A program made the translations under genes and the position numbers. The notes beneath the pieces were generated by a model. That model was not told the DNA's origin. It worked only from the letters and a program-made list of their open reading frames with translations, and did not search any database. Positions 23,556-32,400 of a stretch of 64,000 nt of DNA are shown here, in pieces. Within the stretch, counting starts at the first letter, position 1. Each line of letters begins with the position of its first letter. The stretch is from JBFISM01 sp041608535 (lineage in GTDB: Bacteria; Actinomycetota; Acidimicrobiia; Spongiisociales; UBA5794), in assembly GCA_041608535.1 (NCBI GenBank), contig JBFISM010000004.1:1-64000 (forward strand). Reading direction: 5' to 3'.

Positions 23556-25015
23556 TGCGAGGTCGTCGCCTCGACCCAGCCGGGACGGTGGGCGAGGACC
23601 TGCAGCTCGCTGCATTCCTCCACGGCGATCCAGCCGTGACCGCGTCCCAACCCGCTCTGCTTGAAGCCGCCGAACTCCATAGAGACGTCGGAGGCGCCGA
23701 CACGGTGCACGTTGACGAACACCGTGCCCGCTTCGATCCGTCCGGCCACCGCGAAGGCGTGGTCGACGTCGTCGTCCCATACCGACGCAGCCAGCCCGAA
23801 CTCGGTCGCATTGGCCAGCTCCACCGCTTCGGCCTCGTCGTCGACGGGAAGGATCGGCACCACCGGGCCGAATTGCTCACACCCCACCAGCTCGGCGCCG
23901 GGGGCGAGGTCGGTGACGACCGAGGGCAGTAAGAACCACCCGGCGTCCCAATCGGTGCCGTCGATCCGGCGACCCACCGTTGCCACCGATGCCCCATTCG
24001 ATCTGGTGCGCTCGACGAGGTTGGTCACGAAGCGGAACTGCGGCTCGTTGTTGAGCGGCCCCATGGTCACCGCAGGAAGCAGCCCGTCGCCCACCACCAG
24101 TTCGTCTACGGCGTCGGTGAAGCGGGCGACGAAGTCCTGGTAGTGGCTGCGGTGGACGTAGATCCGCTTGATGTTGTAACAGATCTGACCAGTGCCGGCG
24201 TAGACGCCACGCACGAACTCCCGGATGAGCTGGTCCGAGATGGTGGCGCCCTCGAGGATGAGGGCCGGATCGTTCCCACCCAGTTCCAGACCGATGTTCT
24301 TCACCGTCTCGGCGGCATCGCGCATCAGCTGCTTGCCGGTCTCGGTGCTTCCGGTGAACCGGATGCCGCGCACTTCGGGATGCCGGGCGAGCGCTGCACC
24401 CACCACGGATCCCGAGCCGGGGACGACGCTGACCACTCCGGGAGGGAGGTGACGGTCGAGCACCCTGAGGGTGTCGGACAGCGCCAGTGGGGTGTAGCTG
24501 GGAGGCTTGACGACGACTGTGTTCCCCGCAAGCAGCGCCGGGGCGATCATCAGGTACGCCAGATACACGGGTGCGTTCCACGGCACGATCACCCCCATCG
24601 GACCCATGGGGCGCCGGCGACGGGCGATCTTGCCCAGCTCGTCCTCGGTGATCTCCTCGCTGTCGAAGCGCTCCGCCAGGCCGGCGTAGTAGCGCAGGAT
24701 GCGGGCGGCACCTGCGACGTCGTGGGCCGCCTCGGCGAGCGTCTTGCCATGCTCCCTGGTGAGCAGCTCGGCACGGGAGCTGTTGCCGCTCTCGATCTCC
24801 GCGGCAGCCGCCTGCAGCACGCCCGCTCGGTCAGAAGCTGTCAGCGTCGCCCAGCCCGGGAACGCTCGTCGCGCCGCGGCCACGGCTGCGGCGACATCGC
24901 TCTCTGTCCCGAGGTCGAACGAGCCAACGGCGTCGCCATGGCGAGCCGGGTTCGTCACCGACCGGCGATCTCTGTCGCGCTCGGGTGCACCGGCGATGAG
25001 GATCGGGACATGCAT
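23543..25015 (-). CDS. NAD(P)-dependent aldehyde dehydrogenase
   Basis: 490 residues from ATG 25015, the first start that keeps the usual ALDH N-terminus. Catalytic residues are Glu245 (LELGGNDP) and Cys279 (GTGQICYNIKR). The cofactor motif GSTETGKQLM and PWNAPVYLAYLMIAPALLAGN are present. It oxidises aldehydes to acids in the cytosol; aromatic aldehydes are plausible given the neighbours, but specificity cannot be read. It is divergent from the TRAP transporter across 122 bases and overlaps the MetE-like gene tail to tail. Confidence 0.9.
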   Translation of the reverse strand: MHVPILIAGAPERDRDRRSVTNPARHGDAVGSFDLGTESDVAAAVAAARRAFPGWATLTASDRAGVLQAAAAEIESGNSSRAELLTREHGKTLAEAAHDVAGAARILRYYAGLAERFDSEEITEDELGKIARRRRPMGPMGVIVPWNAPVYLAYLMIAPALLAGNTVVVKPPSYTPLALSDTLRVLDRHLPPGVVSVVPGSGSVVGAALARHPEVRGIRFTGSTETGKQLMRDAAETVKNIGLELGGNDPALILEGATISDQLIREFVRGVYAGTGQICYNIKRIYVHRSHYQDFVARFTDAVDELVVGDGLLPAVTMGPLNNEPQFRFVTNLVERTRSNGASVATVGRRIDGTDWDAGWFLLPSVVTDLAPGAELVGCEQFGPVVPILPVDDEAEAVELANATEFGLAASVWDDDVDHAFAVAGRIEAGTVFVNVHRVGASDVSMEFGGFKQSGLGRGHGWIAVEECSELQVLAHRPGWVEATTSHQPG

Positions 25016-25137
25016 GGCTGCGACAACGATACCCCGAGGGGGTGCCGCCCGGTCGATACCGGGCAGCTGGAGCAGCCTCCACATAGAATGCGAAGGCACA
25101 GCTGCACTCGGTTGCGGCTGGTACTGGAGGTTGAATC

Positions 25138-26325
25138 GTGAAACCTGTACGAGGTCTCTGGCGTCTGGCTCTCGTTCTCGCTGCGCTGTCCCTGCTCGTC
25201 GCTGCATGTGGCGACGCAGATGACGGCGAGGGCGATGACACCACGGCGGCTCCCGCAACGACGGGCGCCGTTGCCACCACCCAACCAGCTGACACCACCG
25301 CCGCCCCCGACACCACGGCCGCCGCAGCCGACACCACCGCCGCCCCCGACACCACCGCGGCGGCGATGGACTTCGGCGGGCCGGTGACGCTCAATCTCGG
25401 CCACCCGTTCCCGGCGCAGCATCCGATCCAAGTCAACGCACTGGAGCCCTTTGCCGCAGCAGTGAATGCCGAGACGGACGGTGCGGTCACCATCGAGTTC
25501 CACGCCGGTGGATCGCTGGCCGACGCTCCGGCGACGTTCGAGAACACTGTCGTCGGTGGTCAAGAGCTGGGGTGGGCGCTCCAGGGCTATCACGCCGGGG
25601 TCTTCCCCGTCACCGAGATCATCGAGCAGCCGTTCCAGTTCGTCACCGCGGAACAGGCGACACAGACGTTGTGGGATCTCTACGACGAGTTCCCGGCACT
25701 CCAGGAGGAGTACAGCGATGTCAAGCTCCTCGCCCTGTGGGTTCATGACATCGGCGATCTGTGGACGAAGGACAAGGAGGTCCGCACGCTCGAGGATGTC
25801 GAGGGACTGACATTGCGCTTCCCGACGCCGATCATGGGTCAGGTCATCGAGCGCATGGGCGGCAGTCCGGTGGGTATGCCGGCTCCGCAGATCTTCGACT
25901 CGCTGAGCACCGGGGTGATCGATGGTCTCATGATCGCCGTGTCGGGGTTGCAGAGCTTCCAGCTGTACCCGGAGCTGAGCTACGGCACCGAGTGCGACTG
26001 CTACGTCGCGGCGCAGTATCTCGTGATGAACTCCGATGCGTGGAACTCGCTCACCCCGGATGCGCAAGCAGTGATCGAGCGCCTCGGCCGGGAGATGTCC
26101 TTCACCGCAGCCGAGGTGTATGACGCGGCCTACGTGTCCGTGTCCGAGATCGCCGAGTCCGAGGGCATCGAGAAGTACGTGCTTCCCGACGACGAGCTGG
26201 CCCGGTGGCAGGCGGTCGGCCAGGAAGTCACCGCTGAGTGGATCGCCGCCCGTGAGGCTGAGGGCGTTCCCGCCCAGGAGATGTACGACCGCATGCAGGA
26301 GATCAAGACGCAGTACGCCAACTGA
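25138..26325 (+). CDS. dctP: TRAP transporter substrate-binding lipoprotein DctP
   Basis: 395 residues from GTG 25138 (GGAGG 7 bases upstream). A lipoprotein signal ends at LLVAAC (Cys23), then a Thr/Ala-rich linker of about 45 residues, then the DctP domain (about 80-395) with NLGHPFPAQHP, VVGGQELGWALQGYHAGVFP, LTLRFPTPIMGQVIERMGGSPVGMPAPQIFDSLSTGVIDG. It captures an organic acid outside the cell for the DctQM permease. The conserved substrate-binding Arg in LRFPT is present. The ligand is likely a carboxylate, perhaps an aromatic acid given the surroundings. First gene of dctPQM. Confidence 0.9.
   Translation: MKPVRGLWRLALVLAALSLLVAACGDADDGEGDDTTAAPATTGAVATTQPADTTAAPDTTAAAADTTAAPDTTAAAMDFGGPVTLNLGHPFPAQHPIQVNALEPFAAAVNAETDGAVTIEFHAGGSLADAPATFENTVVGGQELGWALQGYHAGVFPVTEIIEQPFQFVTAEQATQTLWDLYDEFPALQEEYSDVKLLALWVHDIGDLWTKDKEVRTLEDVEGLTLRFPTPIMGQVIERMGGSPVGMPAPQIFDSLSTGVIDGLMIAVSGLQSFQLYPELSYGTECDCYVAAQYLVMNSDAWNSLTPDAQAVIERLGREMSFTAAEVYDAAYVSVSEIAESEGIEKYVLPDDELARWQAVGQEVTAEWIAAREAEGVPAQEMYDRMQEIKTQYAN
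25291..25368 (+). repeat. 39-base tandem duplication in the DctP linker
   Basis: Two adjacent 39-base units (25291-25329 and 25330-25368) differ at only a few bases and encode DTTAAPDTTAAAA twice. The repeat lengthens the flexible linker that ties the binding domain to its lipid anchor. Confidence 0.8.
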
Positions 26326-26336
26326 CGGGGTGGGGG

Positions 26337-26353
26337 GGCCGGTCGAGCCGGCC
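26337..26353 (+). terminator. Intergenic hairpin between dctP and dctQ
   Basis: GGCCGG and CCGGCC pair across a 5-base loop, 12 bases after the dctP stop, flanked by G- and C-runs that could extend it. No U-run. Hairpins after binding-protein genes often stabilise that part of the mRNA so that more binding protein than permease is made. Confidence 0.4.
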
Positions 26354-26444
26354 ACCCCAAACCCACTGCTGCACCCGGCAGGGGAGAAGCCGCCTGGAAA
26401 CACCAACGACCGACGTCCCCGGTCCCGCTCCGTCGGGGAGTCGG

Positions 26445-26975
26445 GTGGTGGGGGTCGTCACCTGGATCCGCCACTTCAACACGTTCATGCACTACGTGGC
26501 GGGGGTCGCTCTCGTCGGTTTGCTGGCGCTCACCGTCGCCGACATCACCGGCCGGACGGCCTTCAACAACCCGGTTCCCGGGACGGTGGAGGTCACCGCC
26601 CTCGTGCTCGTCGCGGTGGTGTTCCTCGGGTTGGCCCACTCGGAGGATCGCGGCGATCACATCACCGTCGATCTGCTCTACGTGCGAGTCGGCAAACGGT
26701 TCAAGACGGTGCTCGACGTCATCGCCGACGTACTGAGTGTGATCGTCATCGGGCTGATGGCCTACCAGCTCTACCAGTTCGCCCTCCGCCAGCAGGATTC
26801 CGGGGCCGAGTCGCCGGTGTTGCAGTGGCCGGTGTGGCCATTCGTGGTCATTGCAGCGCTGGGCGCCCTGGGGTACGCCGTTTCCATCTTCCTCAAGCTG
26901 GTGCTGCGGGCGCTGGGTGAGTATCCGGGCGCCGAGCCCGACATGATGGGCGAGTCGAGCGGCGTCGAGATATGA
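26445..26975 (+). CDS. dctQ: TRAP transporter small permease DctQ
   Basis: 176 residues from GTG 26445. It has four membrane helices (about residues 15-37, 50-68, 88-110 and 128-152) and the DctQ pattern GRTAFNNPVPGTVEVTALVLVAVVFLGLAHSEDRGDHITVDLLY. It overlaps dctM by 4 bases (ATGA). It joins the binding protein to the large permease in the membrane. Confidence 0.9.
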   Translation: MVGVVTWIRHFNTFMHYVAGVALVGLLALTVADITGRTAFNNPVPGTVEVTALVLVAVVFLGLAHSEDRGDHITVDLLYVRVGKRFKTVLDVIADVLSVIVIGLMAYQLYQFALRQQDSGAESPVLQWPVWPFVVIAALGALGYAVSIFLKLVLRALGEYPGAEPDMMGESSGVEI

Positions 26976-28273
26976 GCCCGGAGGTCGTCGGGATCCTGGG
27001 CCTGGTCATCATGGTCGCTCTGCTCCTGCTCAGAGTGCCGGTGGCGGTGGCGATGATCGCCGTCGGCGTGGGTGGCTTCGCCGTGATCATCAACCTGAAA
27101 GCGGCGCTCGCCCGCTTGGGCTCAGATGCTTTCTTCGGCGCCTCGCTCTACAGCCTGTCGGTGATCCCGCTGTTCGTCTTCATGGGACTCATCCTCGCCT
27201 CGGCGGCGCTCGGTGAGGACGTGTACCGCGCCATCGATGCGTTCCTGTGGCGGATGCGGGGTGGGCTCGGTGTTGCCACCATCGGTGCCTCTGCCCTGTT
27301 CGGTGCGGTGAGCGGGTCGGCGGTGGCCTCGGCCACCACCATGTCGGTGGTCGCCGTACCGGAGATGCGGCGCTTCGACTACGACGCCGGCTACGCCGCG
27401 GCCACCGCTGCAGTCGGAGGCACGCTGGGTGCGCTCATCCCACCCAGCGCAGTCCTCGTGCTCTACGGGGTGTTGACCGAGGAGCCCATCGGCCAGGTAC
27501 TCATCGGCGGGATCATCCCCGGCATCCTGGCCACCGCGTTGCTGATGGTCACGGCGTACCTCGTGGTGGCCGTCAGGCCGGCGTATGCACCACGACCGGC
27601 GGAACAGCCCGATCTCACCAAATGGCGAGCCGTGCGGCTGGTGTGGGCGGTACCGGTCATCTTCGGGATAAGCATGGGCGGCATCTACCTCGGGGTCTTC
27701 ACCCCGACCGAGGCCGGTGGGGCAGGCGCGTTTCTCGCTCTCGTCTACGGGTTGCTCACCCGGAGGATGTCACCCGAGGGATTCCGATGGGCGGTGAGCC
27801 GCACCATCCGCACGACGTCGTTCATCTTCATGCTCGTCATCGCCGGGAAGATCTTCGGCTTCTTTCTCACCGCCTCGCGGATACCGATCGAGCTGGGGGA
27901 GTGGATCACGGCTCTCACCATCGCCCCGTGGATCATCGTCACGCTCATATTCGTGGTGTACTTCATCCTCGGTGCGTTGATGGACGAGATCGCCATCCTC
28001 GTGATCATGACGCCGATCATGTACCCGGTGATCATCGCCCTCGGCTACAGCGGTGTGTGGTTCGGGGTGCTCACCATCATGATGCTGCTCACCGGGCTGC
28101 TGATGCCGCCGGTCGGTCTCATCACTTTCGTTGTCGCCGGAGTCACCAAGATCGACCTCGGAGAGGTGTTCCGGGGCATCTTCCCCTTCGTGGCGGCGCT
28201 GGCGGTGGCCATCATGCTCGTCATCTTCTTTCCGGGACTGGTCACGTGGCTGCCCGACCTCATGACCGCCTGA
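26972..28273 (+). CDS. dctM: TRAP transporter large permease DctM
   Basis: 433 residues, about 12 membrane helices. Family motifs include PLFVFMGLILASAALGEDVYRAIDAFLWRMRGGLG, the G-S-G-S-A-V-A-S turn near residue 110, GGTLGALIPPSAVLVLYG and MDEIAILVIMTPIMYPV. It drives Na+- or H+-coupled uptake of the ligand delivered by DctP. Its last 14 bases overlap the convergent OsmC-like gene. Confidence 0.93.
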   Translation: MSPEVVGILGLVIMVALLLLRVPVAVAMIAVGVGGFAVIINLKAALARLGSDAFFGASLYSLSVIPLFVFMGLILASAALGEDVYRAIDAFLWRMRGGLGVATIGASALFGAVSGSAVASATTMSVVAVPEMRRFDYDAGYAAATAAVGGTLGALIPPSAVLVLYGVLTEEPIGQVLIGGIIPGILATALLMVTAYLVVAVRPAYAPRPAEQPDLTKWRAVRLVWAVPVIFGISMGGIYLGVFTPTEAGGAGAFLALVYGLLTRRMSPEGFRWAVSRTIRTTSFIFMLVIAGKIFGFFLTASRIPIELGEWITALTIAPWIIVTLIFVVYFILGALMDEIAILVIMTPIMYPVIIALGYSGVWFGVLTIMMLLTGLLMPPVGLITFVVAGVTKIDLGEVFRGIFPFVAALAVAIMLVIFFPGLVTWLPDLMTA

Positions 28274-29480
28274 CGGTGCGCACCCTGGGGCGGAGCGGTG
28301 TCCGGCACATGGCGTGGACGAAACAGGTCTGCTCGCTCATCGCTACCGCATCGGCGGCGAACTCCCCGTCGTCGGGTTCGAGGTAGACGTGGGTGATCGG
28401 CGGCGCAGCTCGGCCCCCGGCCGTCTGGCCGCTGCCCGGCCGACCGAAGGCGAATTTGGTGTCTTGCATGATCCGGTAGTCGCCGAGTGATCGGCGCATG
28501 ATCTTGGCGTAGCGCCCGAGCTGGGTCATGAAGCAGAAACCGAGTCCGGCGCTGAGGTATGTCAATGCGTCGGGGGCTCGGCTCTGCCCTCCGCGCTCCA
28601 TCGGCTCATCAGACAGGAAGCGGAACGTCGAGCCTTGGGGCCGGTGCACCGCCGTGTCGACGGCGACGAGCCCATCCGGACGGCGGCGGGCGTCGGCATG
28701 GAGGTGCAGCTCACGGCGCTGCTCCGGCTGCAGGCTGACCCCGGCGTCCGTCGTGTGCTCCCCGACGTCGACCGTCTTCGTGATGATCTGATCCGTTTCG
28801 GCGGCGATGGCCCGAGGGAACCGGTCGGGTATCGCAGTCGCAGAGGGTGCCGCGATGTCGGGCAGCGGCAACCCGGTGGTCTCGGTGGGCACGCCGTGGC
28901 TCGTCAGCGTGAAGGTGGCGCGATGCGGCGCCACCGTCAGCCCTGCGGTCGCCGAGCTCATCACTCCGGTGAGCACCGCGGCAGCCGCCAAGTCGCCGTG
29001 TGGCGTCGCCACGGTGATTGCTGGGGGGAGGGCGCCACCCACCATGGTGCCCTTGGGGAGCGAGCCCTCCATGGTGAAGCGGGTGTCCAGCGTCACTGTG
29101 AGCGGGCTCGCCTGCAGCTCCGCTGCCGCCAGGCCTCGTTCTATGCCGAGAAGGAGATCGACGGCCATCCCGGTGGTGAGCACCGCCAGCGGCGCCGGGC
29201 CGAAGTCGTGTCCTTGGAGGTAGGGCCCCTCGTCGCTGGCGAGTCGCCACACGACGGGGGAATCGCACCGGGCGACGATCGCCTCCTTCTGCATCACCGT
29301 CAGCGATCTGACCGAGGTGCGTAGCGTGGTCGGCCACTCGACGGACCTCTCGACGGCGAGCCGAGCCGACGTCGGGTATGCGAGCGGCAGGCCGCTGTCC
29401 CGCAGCAGATTGGGTGGCTTCGGTTTGGGCTGCGCTCGGGTCACGACCGGAGTGTCGGTCCTGTGCCTCGCCGGCGTCAA
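28260..29480 (-). CDS. Two-domain OsmC-like protein
   Basis: Up to 406 residues. The C-terminal half is a recognisable OsmC domain: APDALTYLSAGLGFCFMTQLGRYAKIMRRSLGDYRI carries the first Cys, and MSEQTCFVHAMCRTPLRPRV the second. The N-terminal half repeats the layout (GHDFGPAPLAVLTTGMAVDLLLGIERGLA) but lacks the Cys, so it looks like a duplicated, inactive domain. The start is uncertain: TTG 29480 has no ribosome site and later starts are possible. Its role may be thiol or peroxide chemistry, or a hydrolase-type reaction. It lies tail to tail with dctM and diverges from the SDR gene. Confidence 0.7.
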   Translation of the reverse strand: MTPARHRTDTPVVTRAQPKPKPPNLLRDSGLPLAYPTSARLAVERSVEWPTTLRTSVRSLTVMQKEAIVARCDSPVVWRLASDEGPYLQGHDFGPAPLAVLTTGMAVDLLLGIERGLAAAELQASPLTVTLDTRFTMEGSLPKGTMVGGALPPAITVATPHGDLAAAAVLTGVMSSATAGLTVAPHRATFTLTSHGVPTETTGLPLPDIAAPSATAIPDRFPRAIAAETDQIITKTVDVGEHTTDAGVSLQPEQRRELHLHADARRRPDGLVAVDTAVHRPQGSTFRFLSDEPMERGGQSRAPDALTYLSAGLGFCFMTQLGRYAKIMRRSLGDYRIMQDTKFAFGRPGSGQTAGGRAAPPITHVYLEPDDGEFAADAVAMSEQTCFVHAMCRTPLRPRVRTVRRS

Positions 29481-29522
29481 GTGGCGAGTGCGACGTTGCC
29501 GGGTTCACAATGGGTGAATCAC

Positions 29523-30302
29523 ATGGACCTCAGCGGGAAGACCATCATCGTGACCGGGGTCGCCTCCGGGATCGGAGCCGCAACGGCGGCCGAGATCCGT
29601 CGTTGCGGCGGCGATGTCATCGGTGTCGATCGCCATCCGGCGCCCGACATCGAGCAGTTTCACCGGGCGGACCTGTCGGATCGAGACGCCGTCGATGCGC
29701 TGGCTGCAGCGCTGCCCGATGATGCGGACGGTCTGTGCAACATCGCCGGTGTGGCGCCGACCCAGCCGGGCGATGTCGTGTTGAGGGTGAACACGCTTGC
29801 GCTGATCCGCCTCACCTCTGCGCTCGCTCCCCGGCTTGCGAGTGGCGCCTCGATCGTCAACCTGGCGTCGATGGCCGGGAACGGGTGGCGGGACCATCTC
29901 GACGAGGTGACCGAGCTGCTCGCCCTCGATTGGGACGACGTGAGCGACTTCGTCGTGCGACGTGGGCTGGAGAGCGGTCCCCGCAGCTACTTCCTCTCCA
30001 AGGAAGCCGTGATCGTGTGGACGATGCAGAACCGCTGGACCTGGCGCGCTCGGGGGGTGCGGATGAACTGTGTCAGCCCGGGGCCGGTGGAGACTCCGAT
30101 CCTTCCAGACTTCATCGAAACGCTGGGGGAGCGGGCCCAGGAGAGCGTGCGCAACATGGAGCGGCACGGCAGCCCCGAGGATGTGGCGCCCGTCGTGGCG
30201 TTTCTCCTCTCCGACGCTGCTGCCTGGTTCCGCGGCGCCAACATCACCCCCGACGGTGGCATGGGCGCCCACCTCGCGTTGCAACGGTACGGACTCAGTT
30301 GA
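29523..30302 (+). CDS. Short-chain dehydrogenase (coniferyl-alcohol-dehydrogenase-like)
   Basis: 259 residues from ATG 29523. The NAD site is TGVASGIG (residues 11-18), with acidic Asp36 favouring NAD. The triad is Ser116 (NLASMAG), Tyr156 and Lys160 (YFLSK). The sequence RNAxGxx equivalent is CNIAGVA. The insertion before the Tyr and the ending AAWFRGANITPDGGMGA resemble coniferyl-alcohol or 3-alpha-hydroxysteroid type SDRs. A lignin-alcohol substrate would fit the aromatic gene set but is not proven. The last 8 bases overlap the convergent GH13-like gene. Confidence 0.85.
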   Translation: MDLSGKTIIVTGVASGIGAATAAEIRRCGGDVIGVDRHPAPDIEQFHRADLSDRDAVDALAAALPDDADGLCNIAGVAPTQPGDVVLRVNTLALIRLTSALAPRLASGASIVNLASMAGNGWRDHLDEVTELLALDWDDVSDFVVRRGLESGPRSYFLSKEAVIVWTMQNRWTWRARGVRMNCVSPGPVETPILPDFIETLGERAQESVRNMERHGSPEDVAPVVAFLLSDAAAWFRGANITPDGGMGAHLALQRYGLS

Positions 30303-32400
30303 CAGACGCAGACCGGGGCGCTGCGTCGATCCGATAGGCCCGTCCCTCACCCGGAGCGAGGTTCTCGATCCGGTGAAAGAAACCATTCGACGTCAACCTG
30401 TGATCCCGTGCATCCGGGCTGCCGGCGGTGGAGAACTCGTACTCCAGCACGCAATCGCGGGGGAGTCCCGGGATCCCGAAGTATCCGGAGTCGGTCTCCA
30501 GGTCGTAGTTGACGGCGAACACATGGGTGGGGCCGGCGTCGCCTCGGTCGCGCTGCGTCCACACCGCCGTGCCGCGCAGCGTCGTGGCGTCGGGGGAGAC
30601 GAGCCATCGGGTGGTTGTCTCTTCGATGAGCGGCAACACGCTTTCGGCGTACATGCGGACGGCGGTCACCGACTCGAACAACTCGTCGTTGCGGCCCCAG
30701 ACGTACTCGCCGCCGAAGCGAGCCTTCGATGGGTAGATGTTCGACTCGCCCTGTTCTCTGAAGACGAACAGCTTGGTGTACCGCTCGTTCTCCACCGGTG
30801 CATGGTGGACGTCGCGAATCTCGAAGCCGAGCCCGGTATACGAGGGCATGTCCGGAACCAGGAGAGCGGTGAACAGACGGGCCTCGTTCCCGGCCACGTA
30901 GAACTCGTCGAATCGCGGGTCGTCTTTGTCCGCCGTCCCGATGCAGAACGACGGCGCACAGGCTCGGGTCTCCAAGTCGTCCAGATACCGGCGGAAGCGG
31001 CGCAGGAACTCGTGGCTGCCGACGACGGTCGACTGCAGATCACCGAGCGTCGCATCGGCGAGCGAGGCATCGAGATGGTCGAGCTCCTCGCCGTACTGGA
31101 ACACGTCCCGGGGCGGCAGGAACGTCTCCGCAAAGTACCCGAACCATGGTGCTCGGGCCGTCTCCTGGATGTGGGTCTTGACCGCCGCCAGGATGTCGTA
31201 GTACTCGTCGACGACTTCGGGCACGCCATCGGGTCGCATCTGCACGTGCGACATGTCTCCACGCATGAAGTCGAAGTTGCCGATGTGCCTCGTCTCGGCG
31301 TAGTGCCGACACACGTACTCCCAGACGTGTTTGCGCACCGTCGAGAAGTCGATCTCCCAATTGACGTTGTCGTCGACTCTCCCATAGAGCTTGTAGCGGG
31401 CCAGCGGCGAGAACACCCGGGACATAGCGGCGGGCCGGGTGATGACGTAGTCGGGCCAGGACAGCCCGTGATGGTCCACGACGGTGCGGGTCGGGTCGGG
31501 ATCGACCTCGATTCCTCGGAACGGCACGCCCATCGTGGCCGGTACCGGCTCGAGACCGTGCCGCTTGAGATGTCCGACGAGATCAACTCGTCGATCGATC
31601 CGGCCGAAGAGATCGCCCGGCTCGCCAAAGAGGAGTCGCAGGCGATCGCCCTCCGTCAGGGCGAACAGCGCTGCGGCATCGGCAGGCACGGCTCGACCCG
31701 GCACCGCGCTGCCTTTGGAGCGGAGCCATGCGAAGACGGTCTCTTCGACCACTGTGGCCAGAGACGCCGAGTGGTCGACGATCCGGTCCTCCGCAACCCG
31801 CATCCACTCGAAGAGCCCAGGGGTGCCGACCGCAACCTCGGAGAACCGATCGGTGTGCGGGATCACGTCCATGCCGATGGTCTTGCCCATGACGTGTAGG
31901 ACGTTCGAGAGGGCCCGGAGCTGCTTGCCAACGGTGTCCAAGTGAGGAAAGAGGCCATACCAATCCCCGGAGAAGAACTCGTTGTTCAGGTTCCACGACG
32001 CTTTCCCGTACAGGCTCTCGACGACACCCGGCTCCCAGATCGGAAGGAGATGGATCGCGTCCATCGCCGCGGGCAGCGTCATCGCATACTTCACGACACC
32101 GCCGTAGTCGCCGACCGTCCGGACGTTGACCCCGACCATGTTCGTTCGACGCATCCACGATGTGTCGTCCAGACCATGCCGCGGTGACCGCACAGCTTCG
32201 GGGAGGTCTTCGAGGGGACGCTCCAGATCGACCGCCTCGGGCGAGACTGCGGCGGCGATCGCCTCGCCGTGTCGACCTTCGAGCACACCGAAGATGTGGT
32301 CGAGCGGCGCATCGATCACATCGCTGGGACGCGCCCCGACGAGGAAGGACACGTCGCCCGCGCGGTACTCCTGTTCTCCGGGAAGACGCCCCAGACTCAC
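30295..32400 (-). CDS. GH13-like (alpha-amylase superfamily) protein
   Basis: 701 residues. The central TIM-barrel shows degenerate GH13 regions: DVIPHTD (178-184, region I), FDFMRGDMSHV with Arg380 and candidate nucleophile Asp382 (region II), YFAETF with candidate acid/base Glu425 (region III), and VVGSHEF at about 460-466 where NHD is usual (region IV; Glu464 in place of Asp). The C-terminal about 150 residues look like a beta domain. There is no signal peptide, so it is cytosolic. It overlaps the upstream P-loop kinase by 4 bases (GTGA). This may be a sugar-transferring or phosphorolytic enzyme rather than an amylase. Substrate unknown. Confidence 0.65.
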   Translation of the reverse strand: MSLGRLPGEQEYRAGDVSFLVGARPSDVIDAPLDHIFGVLEGRHGEAIAAAVSPEAVDLERPLEDLPEAVRSPRHGLDDTSWMRRTNMVGVNVRTVGDYGGVVKYAMTLPAAMDAIHLLPIWEPGVVESLYGKASWNLNNEFFSGDWYGLFPHLDTVGKQLRALSNVLHVMGKTIGMDVIPHTDRFSEVAVGTPGLFEWMRVAEDRIVDHSASLATVVEETVFAWLRSKGSAVPGRAVPADAAALFALTEGDRLRLLFGEPGDLFGRIDRRVDLVGHLKRHGLEPVPATMGVPFRGIEVDPDPTRTVVDHHGLSWPDYVITRPAAMSRVFSPLARYKLYGRVDDNVNWEIDFSTVRKHVWEYVCRHYAETRHIGNFDFMRGDMSHVQMRPDGVPEVVDEYYDILAAVKTHIQETARAPWFGYFAETFLPPRDVFQYGEELDHLDASLADATLGDLQSTVVGSHEFLRRFRRYLDDLETRACAPSFCIGTADKDDPRFDEFYVAGNEARLFTALLVPDMPSYTGLGFEIRDVHHAPVENERYTKLFVFREQGESNIYPSKARFGGEYVWGRNDELFESVTAVRMYAESVLPLIEETTTRWLVSPDATTLRGTAVWTQRDRGDAGPTHVFAVNYDLETDSGYFGIPGLPRDCVLEYEFSTAGSPDARDHRLTSNGFFHRIENLAPGEGRAYRIDAAPRSASVN

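Noticed and set aside
25291..25368. Tandem repeat as a CRISPR or mobile-element trace
   Set aside because: Only two in-frame units, with no spacers, encoding a lipoprotein linker. No CRISPR array or insertion sequence was seen anywhere.
30070..31899. 609-residue plus-strand open frame
   Set aside because: Antisense shadow of the GH13-like gene: no domain, low-complexity composition, and the opposite strand has clear protein motifs.
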